Notes: generated by a model from the letters alone, not told the origin. DNA of 64,000 bases from Dyella amyloliquefaciens (GCF_004296575.1 NZ_SAYT01000008.1:90701-154700); one strand, 5' to 3'. Positions 31,369 to 40,764 are shown, counted from the first letter of the stretch. Program-made: numbers and translations.

Positions 31369-32232
31369 GTGCTGCTGCGGATCAACCTGATACTGCTTGT
31401 CGCGTTCGCGCTCGGCATGATCGCGATCTCCCTCGTCGTGACATCGACACTGCAGGACAACGCGGCGCGCGAGGTACTCGCCCAGGCCGGCCTGATGATC
31501 GACAGCGCCGCAGCGATCCGCTCCTATACGGAAACCGAGATCGGGCCATTGCTCGACGAAAAGATGGTCAGCGCGTTCCGTCCGCAGAGCGTGCCGTTCT
31601 ATGCGGCTACGCAGAACTTCCTCACGCTGCACAAGACGCATCCCGACTATTCGTACAAGGAAGCCACGCTCAACCCCACCAATCCGCGCGATCGCGCGAC
31701 GGATTGGGAGGCGGACATCGTGCAGCGATTCCGCAACGACAGTAACGCCAGGGAAATGAGCGGTACCCGGGACACGCCGATGGGCAAGGTGCTTTATCTG
31801 GCACGCCCGATCCGCGTCGATGCGGGTTGCCTGGGTTGCCACAGCCTGCCTTCGGCGGCACCCGCCACGATGCTTGCGCGTTATGGCAGCGACAACGGGT
31901 TTGGCTGGCAGCCCAACGAGATCGTCGGCGCGCAGATCGTTTCCGTGCCGTTCGCCAGTGCAGAATCGAGTGCGGCACGTGTCCGGCGCGACGTGCTGAC
32001 CGCCATCGCCGCAATGCTCATCGGCATACTGCTGGTCGTCAACGTATCACTCTATGTGCTGGTCATCCGACCGGTGCGCCAGATCGCGCGCATTGCCGAC
32101 CAGGTAAGCCTTGGCGACACCGCCGCCCCGGAATTTCCGCGTGGCGGAGGACCCGAGGTGTCGGCGCTGTCGGCCGCCTTCAACCGCATGCGCAAGAGCC
32201 TGGACAAGGCGCTGCGGATGCTGGGCGACTGA
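31369..32232 (+). CDS. Membrane haem sensor: Tll0287-like (DUF3365) domain plus HAMP
   Basis: A 287-residue inner-membrane protein: helix 1 (about 5-27), a periplasmic Tll0287/DUF3365-type domain (about 30-200), helix 2 (about 207-230) and a HAMP domain (about 230-285: VIRPVRQIARIADQVSLGD). The periplasmic domain holds CLGCH (Cys154, Cys157, His158), a c-type haem-attachment motif, so it probably senses redox state or a gas. The chain ends right after the HAMP, with no kinase, cyclase or methyl-accepting domain. It starts at GTG 31369 after AGGGGG. The TIR gene follows after 3 nt. Confidence 0.85.
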   Translation: MLLRINLILLVAFALGMIAISLVVTSTLQDNAAREVLAQAGLMIDSAAAIRSYTETEIGPLLDEKMVSAFRPQSVPFYAATQNFLTLHKTHPDYSYKEATLNPTNPRDRATDWEADIVQRFRNDSNAREMSGTRDTPMGKVLYLARPIRVDAGCLGCHSLPSAAPATMLARYGSDNGFGWQPNEIVGAQIVSVPFASAESSAARVRRDVLTAIAAMLIGILLVVNVSLYVLVIRPVRQIARIADQVSLGDTAAPEFPRGGGPEVSALSAAFNRMRKSLDKALRMLGD

Positions 32233-32235
32233 GCC

Positions 32236-32919
32236 ATGGCACACGATCTTTTCGTCAGCTATTCGCAGCCGGATCGTGAAGCGGCCTTCTCGCTCGTGCA
32301 ACGCATCGAGACGCGTGGCCTCAGCGTGTGGATCGCGCCGCGCGACGTGTCGCCAGCCGCCGACTGGGCTGCCGAGATCATCGATGCGATCTCCAGTGCG
32401 CGACTCATGGTCCTGGTGTTTTCCCGCAGCAGCAACGACTCGGGGCAGGTGCGGCGCGAGGTCGAGCGGGCCGTGCACAAGCAGCTGCCGATCCTGCCGT
32501 TTCGTATCGAGGACGTGCTGCCATCGCGGAGCCTGGAGTACTTCCTCAGCACACAGCACTGGATGGATGCCTTTCCGCCACCGCTCGAAACGCATGTGGA
32601 TCGCCTGTGCGATTACCTCCACACGGCCCTCGGCAGCCATGCCACCCACAACGCTTCCAGCGCACCTGGACCGGCACAAGGCACCGGGCCGATCCACGCC
32701 AGCCCGTCGGCTGGCGGCGTCGATGCGGCACAGCTGCGCCTGCTGGAAACCGAACTGGCCAAACGCATAGGGCCCGTGGCCGGGCATCTGGTACGTCGCG
32801 CGACGCAAGGTGGAGGCGACCTGGATGCGCTCGCACGACGCCTGGCGCCCGAGATCGACGGCGAGCAGGAGCGGCGCATCTTCCTTGAAGCCTGCTGGCG
32901 TATCGGCAAAGGCAAGTAG
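32236..32919 (+). CDS. TIR-domain protein
   Basis: A 227-residue cytoplasmic protein with an N-terminal TIR domain (about 3-130): LFVSYSQPDREAA, GLSVWIAPRDV, then FSRSSNDSGQVRREVERA. Glu75 in QVRRE sits where NAD-cleaving TIR enzymes such as SARM1 and bacterial TIR effectors carry their catalytic Glu, so NADase or cyclic-ADPR synthesis is possible. After a Ser/Pro/Gly linker, a C-terminal helical domain (about 160-227: ELAKRIGPVAGHLVRRATQGG) resembles a small domain often found at the ends of bacterial kinases. It is co-translated with the haem sensor. Confidence 0.88.
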   Translation: MAHDLFVSYSQPDREAAFSLVQRIETRGLSVWIAPRDVSPAADWAAEIIDAISSARLMVLVFSRSSNDSGQVRREVERAVHKQLPILPFRIEDVLPSRSLEYFLSTQHWMDAFPPPLETHVDRLCDYLHTALGSHATHNASSAPGPAQGTGPIHASPSAGGVDAAQLRLLETELAKRIGPVAGHLVRRATQGGGDLDALARRLAPEIDGEQERRIFLEACWRIGKGK

Positions 32920-33028
32920 CGGGCAAGTCTGGCGTGGCTGGCCTTCCCGACCAGATGCCGTCACGTGCAACAACGGTCTTCGGCGGGTGAACATCGCTCA
33001 TGCCTGCCGCCATCAGCGATGCAAATGA

Positions 33029-33412
33029 TTAGCCGGCCGGCGTCTCGAGGCTGTGTTCCGTAGGCTGGGGCGTAATGGTCATCACCTTGAGCTGGTCCGA
33101 ATCCTCAAAGCGATGCCACACACCCACCGGGATCACGACGAGTTCGTTTTCAGCTAGCGCGATGCGTTCTTCCATCGCGTCCAATAGCAGGATGACGGTC
33201 GTCCTTCCTGCCAGCACCATGACGACTTCATCGCCATTGGGATGACGCTCCCACTCGCTGGAGCCGGAGTAGTAGCTCACATAGACGGCACCGTCGCGAT
33301 AGGGAGCGACCTCGGCAAAGGCTACGCTGGCGTCGGAATCGAACGCCATCGCTGGCGTTCGATGCGGCAAGTGCTTCAACCCCGACAAGGCTTGCGTGAG
33401 CGATTTTTTCAT
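33029..33412 (-). CDS. Cupin-domain protein
   Basis: A 127-residue soluble protein with a single RmlC-type cupin barrel. The metal-binding pattern is partial: SEWERHPNGDEVVMVLAG has a His and Glu, and the second motif VIPVGVWHRFED supplies another His. This spacing fits small one-domain cupins of unknown substrate. ATG at 33412 gives the family length; the longer frame to 33586 has no support. Its promoter lies in the short gap shared with the M14 peptidase gene downstream of it. Confidence 0.8.
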   Translation of the reverse strand: MKKSLTQALSGLKHLPHRTPAMAFDSDASVAFAEVAPYRDGAVYVSYYSGSSEWERHPNGDEVVMVLAGRTTVILLLDAMEERIALAENELVVIPVGVWHRFEDSDQLKVMTITPQPTEHSLETPAG

Positions 33413-33500
33413 GGGCAACCCGCCGTCCTTTCCCTTGATCGAAGTGCCTTCGAAGCAAGCGTCGCCATCAACCCCATCACCGCTCAGTGCACGCCCTGCA

Positions 33501-34427
33501 TCAGTCCTGGTGGTGCGCGAGTGCGTAATCGATGGCAGCACGGATCGCCGCCACTTGCGCATCGTTGCACTGTTGCGGCGTGGCACGCGGGCTGTCCGGA
33601 TAGACCTCGGTGGTGGTCGCGTAACGTGCGTTGGTGATGCCCGCGCACAGGTTCCACTGCTTCACCGGGAACTTGATGACACCTGGCAACAGCAGCGGTG
33701 AGCCGATGATCTCGCCGCGCGCGTCCGCATCCGCGATGTGCGTCACCTTGGCCACGGCTTCGATCACGGTCTGCTGGAACGCGGGCTGCGGCTGGTCGGC
33801 ATCATCGACCAGGTAGAAGCCGTCGGGAATCTCGCCCGGCTCGAAGTCCTTGCCGTCGCGGGCGGCAAGCGCGGGACGGAATTCCGACTCATCCGAATCG
33901 GTGGTCTCGTGCAGATCGATATGCATCAGCGCGACATCGCGCAATGGCTCCAGCAGATCGACCAGCGCCGCGGATTCACCCGCCGGGCTGCCCTTGCGGA
34001 AATTGCGGTTGGGATCGAGTGCATGCGGATTCCACCGGTGGATCCGCTCATACGCCCACGGGCTCACGCACGGCACCACCAGAAGGTTGGCGCGACCGGC
34101 ATAGTCGCGACCATGCTGCTGCAGGAACTGCAGCGCGCCATGCACGCCACTGGTCTCATAGCCGTGCACGCCACCCGTCACCAGCATGACCGGCAGGTCG
34201 TCGCGCCAGTCACGGCTGCGTACGACCATCAGCGGGTAATGCTCGACGCCGTAATCCAGCGTGCCGTACTGGGCGACGTCGTGCGATTCGCGCAGCTTCT
34301 CAATGACGCTCAGGACATCATCGGCGTAGCTGCGATGCTTGACCTGTCTGGCAAGCCAGCTGGCTCGCTCTGCCTCGCCCCAGGGCTGTCCGGGTGTGCC
34401 AATGCAATAGAAAGCCTGCGTGCTCAT
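33501..34427 (-). CDS. M14-family zinc carboxypeptidase or succinylglutamate desuccinylase-like protein
   Basis: A 308-residue cytoplasmic protein with no signal peptide. The zinc site of M14 enzymes is visible: His and Glu in GGVHGYETSG (about residue 90) and the third ligand in HIDLHETTD (about 168). NPHALDPNRNF is the arginine-containing substrate-binding block. The general-base Glu is probably in TTTEVYPDS near the C-terminus. The start is 34427, with an in-frame ATG at 34439 as alternative. Exact substrate is unknown; a small amidated or succinylated amino acid or a short peptide is likely. Confidence 0.85.
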   Translation of the reverse strand: MSTQAFYCIGTPGQPWGEAERASWLARQVKHRSYADDVLSVIEKLRESHDVAQYGTLDYGVEHYPLMVVRSRDWRDDLPVMLVTGGVHGYETSGVHGALQFLQQHGRDYAGRANLLVVPCVSPWAYERIHRWNPHALDPNRNFRKGSPAGESAALVDLLEPLRDVALMHIDLHETTDSDESEFRPALAARDGKDFEPGEIPDGFYLVDDADQPQPAFQQTVIEAVAKVTHIADADARGEIIGSPLLLPGVIKFPVKQWNLCAGITNARYATTTEVYPDSPRATPQQCNDAQVAAIRAAIDYALAHHQD

Positions 34428-34596
34428 GGGCGAAACCATCGTGTCGAGAAAGACCTACTCTACCATTCGGGCCTGAAGCCTTCTTCGCCGAACAACGCGG
34501 CCATGTCGCTGCCTGCGGCAGGCTTCGCCCGATGCAGGGCGAGTACAAGCACGGGCCGTATCATCCGCGCGAACCTCTCTCACCGGCCCGCTCGAC

Positions 34597-35517
34597 TCAC
34601 TTGTCGAACCAGCGGTACTGCACGGCCACCGAGATGCTCTTGTAGTCGCCGCCGATGCGCGTCACCAAGCCGTTCGAAATGGCCACCTTGGTAGACCAGC
34701 CGCGCGCAAACGGCGCGGAAAAGGTGAGGCCGTAGCGTGCATTCGATTGCCGGTTGCGGTCGGTGACACCGTTCACCGTGGTCTGGCCACCTTCAGCGTA
34801 GCCGACGGCGCCGGCGAGCCACATGCCCGGGCGGAACGTGTAGCCGCCATACAACTGGGCCGTGAAGATGGGATCCTGGCTGCGGTCCTTGCCGCCATAG
34901 AAGTCATGGTTGTCGGTGAAGAACCACGCACCCGCCGACGCCTCGAGGAACCAGCGGCCCCAGGGGTGCGAAAGTCCGATCTCCGGTTTGAACGACCACC
35001 GGTTGGTACCGACGTTGACCAGCCGCGACGCGTCGTACACGCCGGTCGGCGCGGACACCGTCAGGCTCACGCCCAGCGACGTGCTGGGTGGCGTATGCGC
35101 GAATTCTCCCGGAGTCAGCGCCGGATTGCCGAACACGCTGTACGCAAAGCGAAAGCGCGCATCGCCCATGCCACCGCGATGGATCTCGGTGGGAGCATCG
35201 ATCACGGTGCCCGTGAGGTCACCGCTGACGACCGGAAGCACGATGCCGATGGACGCACCGTGACCTGCCAGGCCGAACGTATGCACATAGGCGAGTGCCG
35301 TGGTACCAATGTGCGCTTCGACGTTGGTGACCGGCAACGACGGATCCGTGAGCACATCACCCGTGAGATAGGTGTAGCTGGCACCGATGAAGTTCGTGCC
35401 CACGGGTGACGAGGAATACGCGCGCGGCTCCAGCTCCTGCGCAGGCGCCATCGCGGCATGAAGCATGAGCCCCACGAAGGCCGCGACCAGAAATGCCCGA
35501 ACCGCCCACTCGCGCAT
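34597..35517 (-). CDS. Outer-membrane beta-barrel protein, phenol MetA-pathway type
   Basis: A 306-residue exported protein with a signal peptide (about 1-26, ending MAPAQE). The rest is rich in alternating aromatic beta strands and matches the MetA-pathway/transporter-like outer-membrane family (FIGASYTYLTGDVL, GIVLPVVSGDL, WSFKPEIGLSHPWGRW). It ends VQYRWFDK, with the near-terminal aromatic expected of a barrel. ATG at 35517 is chosen over GTG 35523. Family members are linked to hydrophobic compound uptake, but no catabolic genes are adjacent, so no substrate is proposed. Confidence 0.8.
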   Translation of the reverse strand: MREWAVRAFLVAAFVGLMLHAAMAPAQELEPRAYSSSPVGTNFIGASYTYLTGDVLTDPSLPVTNVEAHIGTTALAYVHTFGLAGHGASIGIVLPVVSGDLTGTVIDAPTEIHRGGMGDARFRFAYSVFGNPALTPGEFAHTPPSTSLGVSLTVSAPTGVYDASRLVNVGTNRWSFKPEIGLSHPWGRWFLEASAGAWFFTDNHDFYGGKDRSQDPIFTAQLYGGYTFRPGMWLAGAVGYAEGGQTTVNGVTDRNRQSNARYGLTFSAPFARGWSTKVAISNGLVTRIGGDYKSISVAVQYRWFDK

Positions 35518-35710
35518 TGCCACCCATCCTGTCAGACCTCATGCGCCGTCATGAGCATCGCGTCGATTCGGCTCGATCATGCATCCACGGAAAGCGCGCT
35601 CGCGGCCTGCATCAGTGTGTGCGAGCCACCGCGCGAGTGCGATAGGTAAATCTACTTAACCACCACGTCTCCCGTGCGCGAGGATGCCCGGCGTCCTCGG
35701 AGAGACTGTC

Positions 35711-35941
35711 TCAGCCCAGCCACATCGGTTCGGCGGACAACTCGTGATGTTCCATCAGGGCGCACAGCTGCAACCACCACCAGGCGCGATCGTGGGGCGC
35801 CACTGTGCCCGACGGCTCGAGCAGCTCGTCCTCCATGGCTTTCCATAGCGCGACATCGGCGGTACGCACGTTGCGCAAGGTCGTCATGCGCTGATCGAGC
35901 GCCATGAACCGGGCCTGCAACTCTTCACGCGAGAGGTACAT
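35711..35941 (-). CDS. Small hypothetical protein
   Basis: A 76-residue soluble protein with no recognised domain; a tryptophan-rich segment AWWWLQLCALMEHHEL marks the second half. GGGA stands well before the start and AAGGA very close to it. It lies between two larger genes in a 600-bp gap, with coding-like composition and a good start, so I keep it with modest confidence. Confidence 0.5.
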   Translation of the reverse strand: MYLSREELQARFMALDQRMTTLRNVRTADVALWKAMEDELLEPSGTVAPHDRAWWWLQLCALMEHHELSAEPMWLG

Positions 35942-36125
35942 CGTCCTTTGTTCCCTGCGGAATGAACCGTGGCAACGTTAGGTGAGCCTGCTTGAGGTGA
36001 TGGAGTGTCTTGAGTCACGCCATGTCGAAAGGCACAACGACGAACGGCCTACCCGGACTACGCCATCGCTGCGCCCCTCGGAGGGCAGATGGACGTCCGC
36101 CGTACGGCGCGGAGTCGGAGAGGCG

Positions 36126-36929
36126 ATGGTAGAGTCCGGAGCCATGTCGTCCCCAGCCCACGCCCACCTGTCGCCGGATGCTGTCGCGGACTTTGCACTG
36201 CGCAAGGTGACCAAGCGCTACAACGGAGTGACGGCGCTCGATCGGGTCAGCCTGTCCTTCGCGGCCGACAGCACCACGGCGCTGATCGGTGGCAGCGGTG
36301 CCGGCAAGTCCACGGTGCTTCGCCTGCTGCTGGGGCTGGACTGGCCCGACGATGGCGAGGTCTCCGCCTGGGGACAGCCGCTGCAACGCAATGGCCTGCT
36401 GTCGTTACGCCAGCGCGTGGGTTATGTGATCCAGGAAGGCGGCCTGTTTCCGCACCTGACTGCGCTGGGCAACCTCGCCCTGCAGCCGCGCTACCTGGGC
36501 TGGAACGCCCAGCGCATCCGGCAACGCGCGCACGAACTGGCCGAACTGACCCGGCTACCGCTCGATGCACTGGAACGCTATCCGGCCGAACTGTCGGGCG
36601 GCCAGCGCCAGCGCGTGGCATTGATGCGTGGGCTGATGGCTGACCCTGATGCCCTGTTGCTGGACGAACCGCTCGGCGCGCTGGATCCCGTCGTGCGCCA
36701 TGAACTGCAGGACGAGCTGAAGCAGATCTTCAGCCAGCTGGGAAAGACCGTGATCGTGGTGACGCATGACCTCGCCGAAGCAGCCTGGTTTGCCGATCGG
36801 CTGGTGCTGCTGCGCGAAGGGCGCGTGGTGCAGGACGGCCGTTACGAGGACTTGCGCGACCGCCCCGCGGATGACTTCGTCCGCGCGTTCATCCATGCGC
36901 AACGCCCCCTGCCGGGTGCAGGGGAATGA
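36126..36929 (+). CDS. ABC transporter ATPase, osmoprotectant/betaine type
   Basis: About 267 residues. All ATP-binding landmarks are present: Walker A GGSGAGKST, the Q-loop region VIQEGGLFP, signature LSGGQRQRV, Walker B ALLLDEPLGALD and switch His in VVTHDLAEA. The sequence is closest to ATPases of quaternary-amine uptake systems such as OpuC/EgtU. Start is ambiguous between ATG 36126 (GGAG 5 nt upstream) and 36144. The stop overlaps the next gene by ATGA, so it works with the fused binding protein-permease that follows. CBS domains of the OpuCA type are missing. Confidence 0.88.
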   Translation: MVESGAMSSPAHAHLSPDAVADFALRKVTKRYNGVTALDRVSLSFAADSTTALIGGSGAGKSTVLRLLLGLDWPDDGEVSAWGQPLQRNGLLSLRQRVGYVIQEGGLFPHLTALGNLALQPRYLGWNAQRIRQRAHELAELTRLPLDALERYPAELSGGQRQRVALMRGLMADPDALLLDEPLGALDPVVRHELQDELKQIFSQLGKTVIVVTHDLAEAAWFADRLVLLREGRVVQDGRYEDLRDRPADDFVRAFIHAQRPLPGAGE

Positions 36930-38401
36930 GGGGGCTGCTGCTGGCATTGCTCGCACTGCTGCCCGTGCTGGGCGTGGCGAAGCCCTTGCGCATCGGCTCA
37001 AAGCAGTTCACCGAATCGGTGATCCTGGCTGAGATCGCACGTGGCGAAGCGCACCGCGCAGGTCTCGATGTGGAACATCGGCGCGAACTCGGCGGCACCG
37101 CGATCCTGTGGAGCGCCTTGCGGCATGGCGACATCGACGCCTATCCCGAGTACACGGGCACGCTCACGCAGGAGCTCCTGAAAGACGTGGCGCCCGATGC
37201 GGACATCAAGGCCCTGCGCGCACGGCTCGCTCCCATGGGCATCGGCATCACCGACTCGCTGGGCTTTGACGACAACTACGCCATCGGCATGCGCGAGCAG
37301 CGCGCCGCCGAGCTGGGCATCCGGCGCATCAGCGATCTGGCGGCGCATCCGGACCTGCACTACGGCTTCTCCAACGAATTCATGGACCGCGGCGATGGCT
37401 GGCCCGGGCTTCGCCAGCGCTACGGGCTGGCACCCACGCACGTGCAGGGCCTGGATCACGCGCTGTCGTATCGCGCACTGGCCAGCGGCGCCGTGGACCT
37501 TACCGACCTCTACAGCACCGACGCCGAGATCGCCTATTACCACCTGCGCGTGCTTGAGGACGACCGGCACTATTTCCCGAGCTACCAGGCGGTGTTTCTC
37601 TATCGGTTGTCGCTGGAACAGCAGGCGCCCGGTTTCGTAGCCGCGCTGCAAGGCCTGGTGGGCAAGATCGACGAGCCGGCCATGCGACGCATGAATGCGC
37701 AGGCGAAACTCGAAGGCCAGCGCGAGGCGGACGTTGCCGCGCACTTCCTCCATCTGCCCTCCGAAGGGCAGGGCGACGGTTTCTGGCAACGGCTGCTGCA
37801 GCGCACGGCGGAGCATGTGAGCCTCGCCGCTTCGTCGCTTGCACTGGCGGTGTTGTTCGCCATCCCGCTGGGCATCGTGGCGGCACGCTGGCGGCGACTC
37901 GGCCTGTGGGTGATTGGCCTTACCGGCGTGCTGCAGACGGTGCCGTCGCTGGCGATGTTCGTCTTCATGATTCCGCTGTTCGGCATCGGCGCATGGCCGG
38001 CCCTGGCCGCGCTGTTCCTCTATAGCCTGCTGCCGATCGTGCGCAACACGCATGCAGGCCTGCTCGGCATACCACTGGAACTGCGCGAATCGGCCGCCGC
38101 GCTCGGGCTGCCATGGCTGACCCGGCTGCACCGGGTGGAGCTTCCGCTGGCGGCGCGTTCCATCCTCGCCGGCATCAAGACCGCTTCGGTGATCAATGTG
38201 GGCACGGCGACGCTCGCGGCACTGATTGGCGCGGGCGGTTACGGCCAGCCCATCCTCACCGGCATCCGCCTCAACGACGTGGGGCTGATCCTGGAAGGCG
38301 CGGTGCCCGCGGCGTTGCTGGCCATCCTCGTGCAGCTGCTGTTCGAAGGTGTCGAGCGCTGGCTGACGCCGCGTGGGCTGCGCATCGTGGCGCGCGAATG
38401 A
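36926..38401 (+). CDS. Fused substrate-binding protein and permease of an osmoprotectant-type ABC transporter
   Basis: A 491-residue protein that combines two components. After a signal peptide (about 1-18) comes a periplasmic binding domain (19-275; KPLRIGSKQFTESVILAEI, and GDIDAYPEYTGTLTQELL) of the glycine betaine/choline/ergothioneine type. It is followed by a permease domain with about six helices (290-480), including the EAA-like loop (LPLAARSILAGIKTASVINVGTATLA). In the characterised relatives EgtU and OpuCB/OpuCC the permease precedes the binding domain when fused; here the order is reversed. Substrate is inferred only from family. Confidence 0.87.
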   Translation: MRGLLLALLALLPVLGVAKPLRIGSKQFTESVILAEIARGEAHRAGLDVEHRRELGGTAILWSALRHGDIDAYPEYTGTLTQELLKDVAPDADIKALRARLAPMGIGITDSLGFDDNYAIGMREQRAAELGIRRISDLAAHPDLHYGFSNEFMDRGDGWPGLRQRYGLAPTHVQGLDHALSYRALASGAVDLTDLYSTDAEIAYYHLRVLEDDRHYFPSYQAVFLYRLSLEQQAPGFVAALQGLVGKIDEPAMRRMNAQAKLEGQREADVAAHFLHLPSEGQGDGFWQRLLQRTAEHVSLAASSLALAVLFAIPLGIVAARWRRLGLWVIGLTGVLQTVPSLAMFVFMIPLFGIGAWPALAALFLYSLLPIVRNTHAGLLGIPLELRESAAALGLPWLTRLHRVELPLAARSILAGIKTASVINVGTATLAALIGAGGYGQPILTGIRLNDVGLILEGAVPAALLAILVQLLFEGVERWLTPRGLRIVARE

Positions 38402-38525
38402 GGTCGAACCCGGCACCCGCCGATTCCCCATAGCGGGCAAGGCGATCTCGGCGGCCAAGGCTGTCGTGAGGCTGTCTTGTCGATCACGGCCTCTGTTTCT
38501 CGTCCGCGAGCGATTAAAATGCCGC

Positions 38526-38707
38526 CCGTTCGGGTGTCCCGGCTTGGCCGGGATGAAACGGGAAGCCGGTGCGCTCACGCAAGGCCGGCACTGCCCCCGC
38601 AACGGTAAGCGAGTGAAACCACGGGCAAGACGCCACTGTGCCAAGGCACGGGAAGGCGCCCTGGGTTGCATGCCACGGCATGGCACTCGCGAGTCCGGAG
38701 ACCGGCC
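38526..38707 (+). promoter_or_regulatory. Cobalamin (AdoCbl-class) riboswitch
   Basis: Conserved blocks in order: CGGGTG at the 5' end, ACGGGAAGCCGGTG, the hallmark GCCGGCACTGCCCCCGCAACG, the CCACTGTGCC arm, GGGAAGGCGCC and the terminal CGAGTCCGGAGACCGGCC. It lies 162 nt upstream of btuB and should repress it when cobalamin is abundant. It is read directly from the motifs; structure was not computed. Confidence 0.93.
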
Positions 38708-38718
38708 CGATCGGACAG

Positions 38719-38740
38719 ACCCGCCCCTGCGGCGGGTTTC
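38719..38740 (+). terminator. Terminator hairpin of the cobalamin riboswitch
   Basis: ACCCGCC, a CCTGC loop, GGCGGGT, then TTTC immediately after the aptamer. It is a plausible expression platform for premature termination before btuB. Confidence 0.65.
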
Positions 38741-38868
38741 AGCGCGCGGCTCGCGGTGGGCGGAGCCGGACGTCTGCATGGCTCCTGGCCTGCCGCCGTT
38801 CCCCATCCACCCACGCCACGCGCCTCACCACCTGGATGCGCGTGTGGGCGCGTCCGCAAGGAACACGC

Positions 38869-40764
38869 ATGAAGAAGACCCTGCTCGCAGCCGCGCTGCT
38901 CTCCGCCACGATGGCCGTCCAGGCGAACGACGCGGACCAGGCGACCTCGCTGTCGTCCGTCATCGTCACCGCCACGCGCACCTCGATCACCACCGACGAG
39001 GCGTTGTCCTCGGTCAGCGTGATCACCCGCGCCGACATCGAGCGGCTGCAGCCGGCCTCGGTGCGCGACCTGCTGGTGGGCCTGCCGGGCGTGTCCTTCG
39101 CGCAGTCCGGCGGCATGGGCCAGTTGAGCTCGCTGTTCCTGCGCGGCACCAACTCCACGCATGTGCTGGTGCTGATCGATGGCGTGCGCATCGGCGCGGT
39201 GGGCGCGGGCCAGCCGGCGTTCGAGCAGATTCCGGTCGACCAGATCGAACGCATCGAGATCGTGCGCGGTCCGCGCTCCAGCCTGTACGGCGCCGATGCG
39301 ATCGGCGGTGTCATCCAGATCTTCACCCGCCATGGCGCGCAGGACGGCAAGCTCGATCCGTCGCTGAGCGTATCCACCGGCAGCCGCAGCTACATGGATG
39401 GCCACGCCGGCCTGTCCGGCGGCGATTCGCATGCGTGGTTCAACGCCGGCCTCGGCGGCCAGTACACCTCCGGCATCAATGCCTGCCGCGTCGGCGCGGC
39501 CGAGCTGGGCGTGGCCTGCTTCGTGGACCAGCCCGACAACGACGCCTACCGCAACTGGAACGGCATGGCCAACGGCGGCTATCGCTGGGACAACGGCACC
39601 GAGCTTGCCGCCACCTGGCTGCGCAGCAAGAGCTTCGTGGAATATGACGGCAGCCCGTACGGTGGCAACCAGGCGCAGAACGAGCAGGAAGTGGGTGGTG
39701 CACGCCTGAGCTTCGCGCCGCTGGCGCCGTGGAAGGTCACGCTCAACGCGGGCCAGAGCCGCGACGACAACGCCACCTACTTCCAGGGCACCTACAGCGA
39801 CTTCTACACGCCGCTCACGTACTACCCGCGCACGCCGGTGGGCCACACCTTCTCGCGCCGCAACCAGGCGTCGTGGCAGAACGACATCACGCTCGATGCC
39901 AACCAGTTGCTGACGGCGGGCGTGGATTACCAGCAGGAACACATCGACAGCGATACCGGCTACCTGAAGAGCACGCGTGAGGACGCCGGCGTCTACGCGC
40001 AGTACATGGGCACGTTCGGACGCAACGAAGTGCAGCTGTCGGCGCGCCACGACCACAACGACCAGTTCGGCAACCACGACACCGGTTCGGCGGCGTGGGG
40101 CTACGCGTTCGACCATGGCCTGCGCCTGTCGGCGAGCTATGGCACCGCTTTCCACGCGCCGACGTTCAACGACATCTACTACCCGTTCGGCCTCGGCAAT
40201 CCCGACCTGAAGCCGGAGAAGTCGCGTTCCGGCGAGCTGGGCCTGACCCAGGCCCAGGGCGCGTGGAACTGGGCCGTCAACGTCTACCAGACCACCATCA
40301 CCGACCTGATCACGCTGGACGAGAACTTCGTGCCGCAGAACATCAGCCAGGCGCGCATCCGTGGCCTGGAAGGGCAGTTCGGCATCAACCTCGATGGCTG
40401 GCAGGTACAGAGCTACCTGACCTTGATGCAGCCCAAGAACCAGGAAGGCACGTACGACGGCAACCTGTTGCCGCGCCGCCCGGAACAGACGGCGCGCGTG
40501 GACCTGGATCGCCATTTCGGCGCCTTCGGCGTCGGCGCCACCTTCTTCGCCTCGGGCAAGGCCTATGACGACCAGGCCAACCTGCATCGTCTCGGCGGCT
40601 ATACGACGACCGACCTGCGCGCCAGTTACGATTTCCTGCCGAACTGGCGCGTCGAGGCCAGGCTCGCCAATGCATTCGATCGCAACTACGAGACGGCGTA
40701 CTACTTCAATCAGCCGGGTCGCAGCTGGTTCCTCACGCTGCGTTATAGCCCCGCGCTGCGCTGA
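38869..40764 (+). CDS. btuB: TonB-dependent vitamin B12 receptor BtuB
   Basis: A 631-residue outer-membrane receptor that takes up cobalamin using TonB energy. The signal peptide (about 1-20) is followed by the TonB box region LSSVIVTATR, the plug domain (about 40-160: LLVGLPGVSFAQSGGMGQLSSLFLRG), and a 22-strand-type barrel ending in LTLRYSPALR with the C-terminal aromatic motif slightly internal. AAGGA stands 7 nt before the start. The cobalamin riboswitch upstream identifies the substrate with good confidence. No btuCDF genes lie nearby. Confidence 0.94.
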   Translation: MKKTLLAAALLSATMAVQANDADQATSLSSVIVTATRTSITTDEALSSVSVITRADIERLQPASVRDLLVGLPGVSFAQSGGMGQLSSLFLRGTNSTHVLVLIDGVRIGAVGAGQPAFEQIPVDQIERIEIVRGPRSSLYGADAIGGVIQIFTRHGAQDGKLDPSLSVSTGSRSYMDGHAGLSGGDSHAWFNAGLGGQYTSGINACRVGAAELGVACFVDQPDNDAYRNWNGMANGGYRWDNGTELAATWLRSKSFVEYDGSPYGGNQAQNEQEVGGARLSFAPLAPWKVTLNAGQSRDDNATYFQGTYSDFYTPLTYYPRTPVGHTFSRRNQASWQNDITLDANQLLTAGVDYQQEHIDSDTGYLKSTREDAGVYAQYMGTFGRNEVQLSARHDHNDQFGNHDTGSAAWGYAFDHGLRLSASYGTAFHAPTFNDIYYPFGLGNPDLKPEKSRSGELGLTQAQGAWNWAVNVYQTTITDLITLDENFVPQNISQARIRGLEGQFGINLDGWQVQSYLTLMQPKNQEGTYDGNLLPRRPEQTARVDLDRHFGAFGVGATFFASGKAYDDQANLHRLGGYTTTDLRASYDFLPNWRVEARLANAFDRNYETAYYFNQPGRSWFLTLRYSPALR

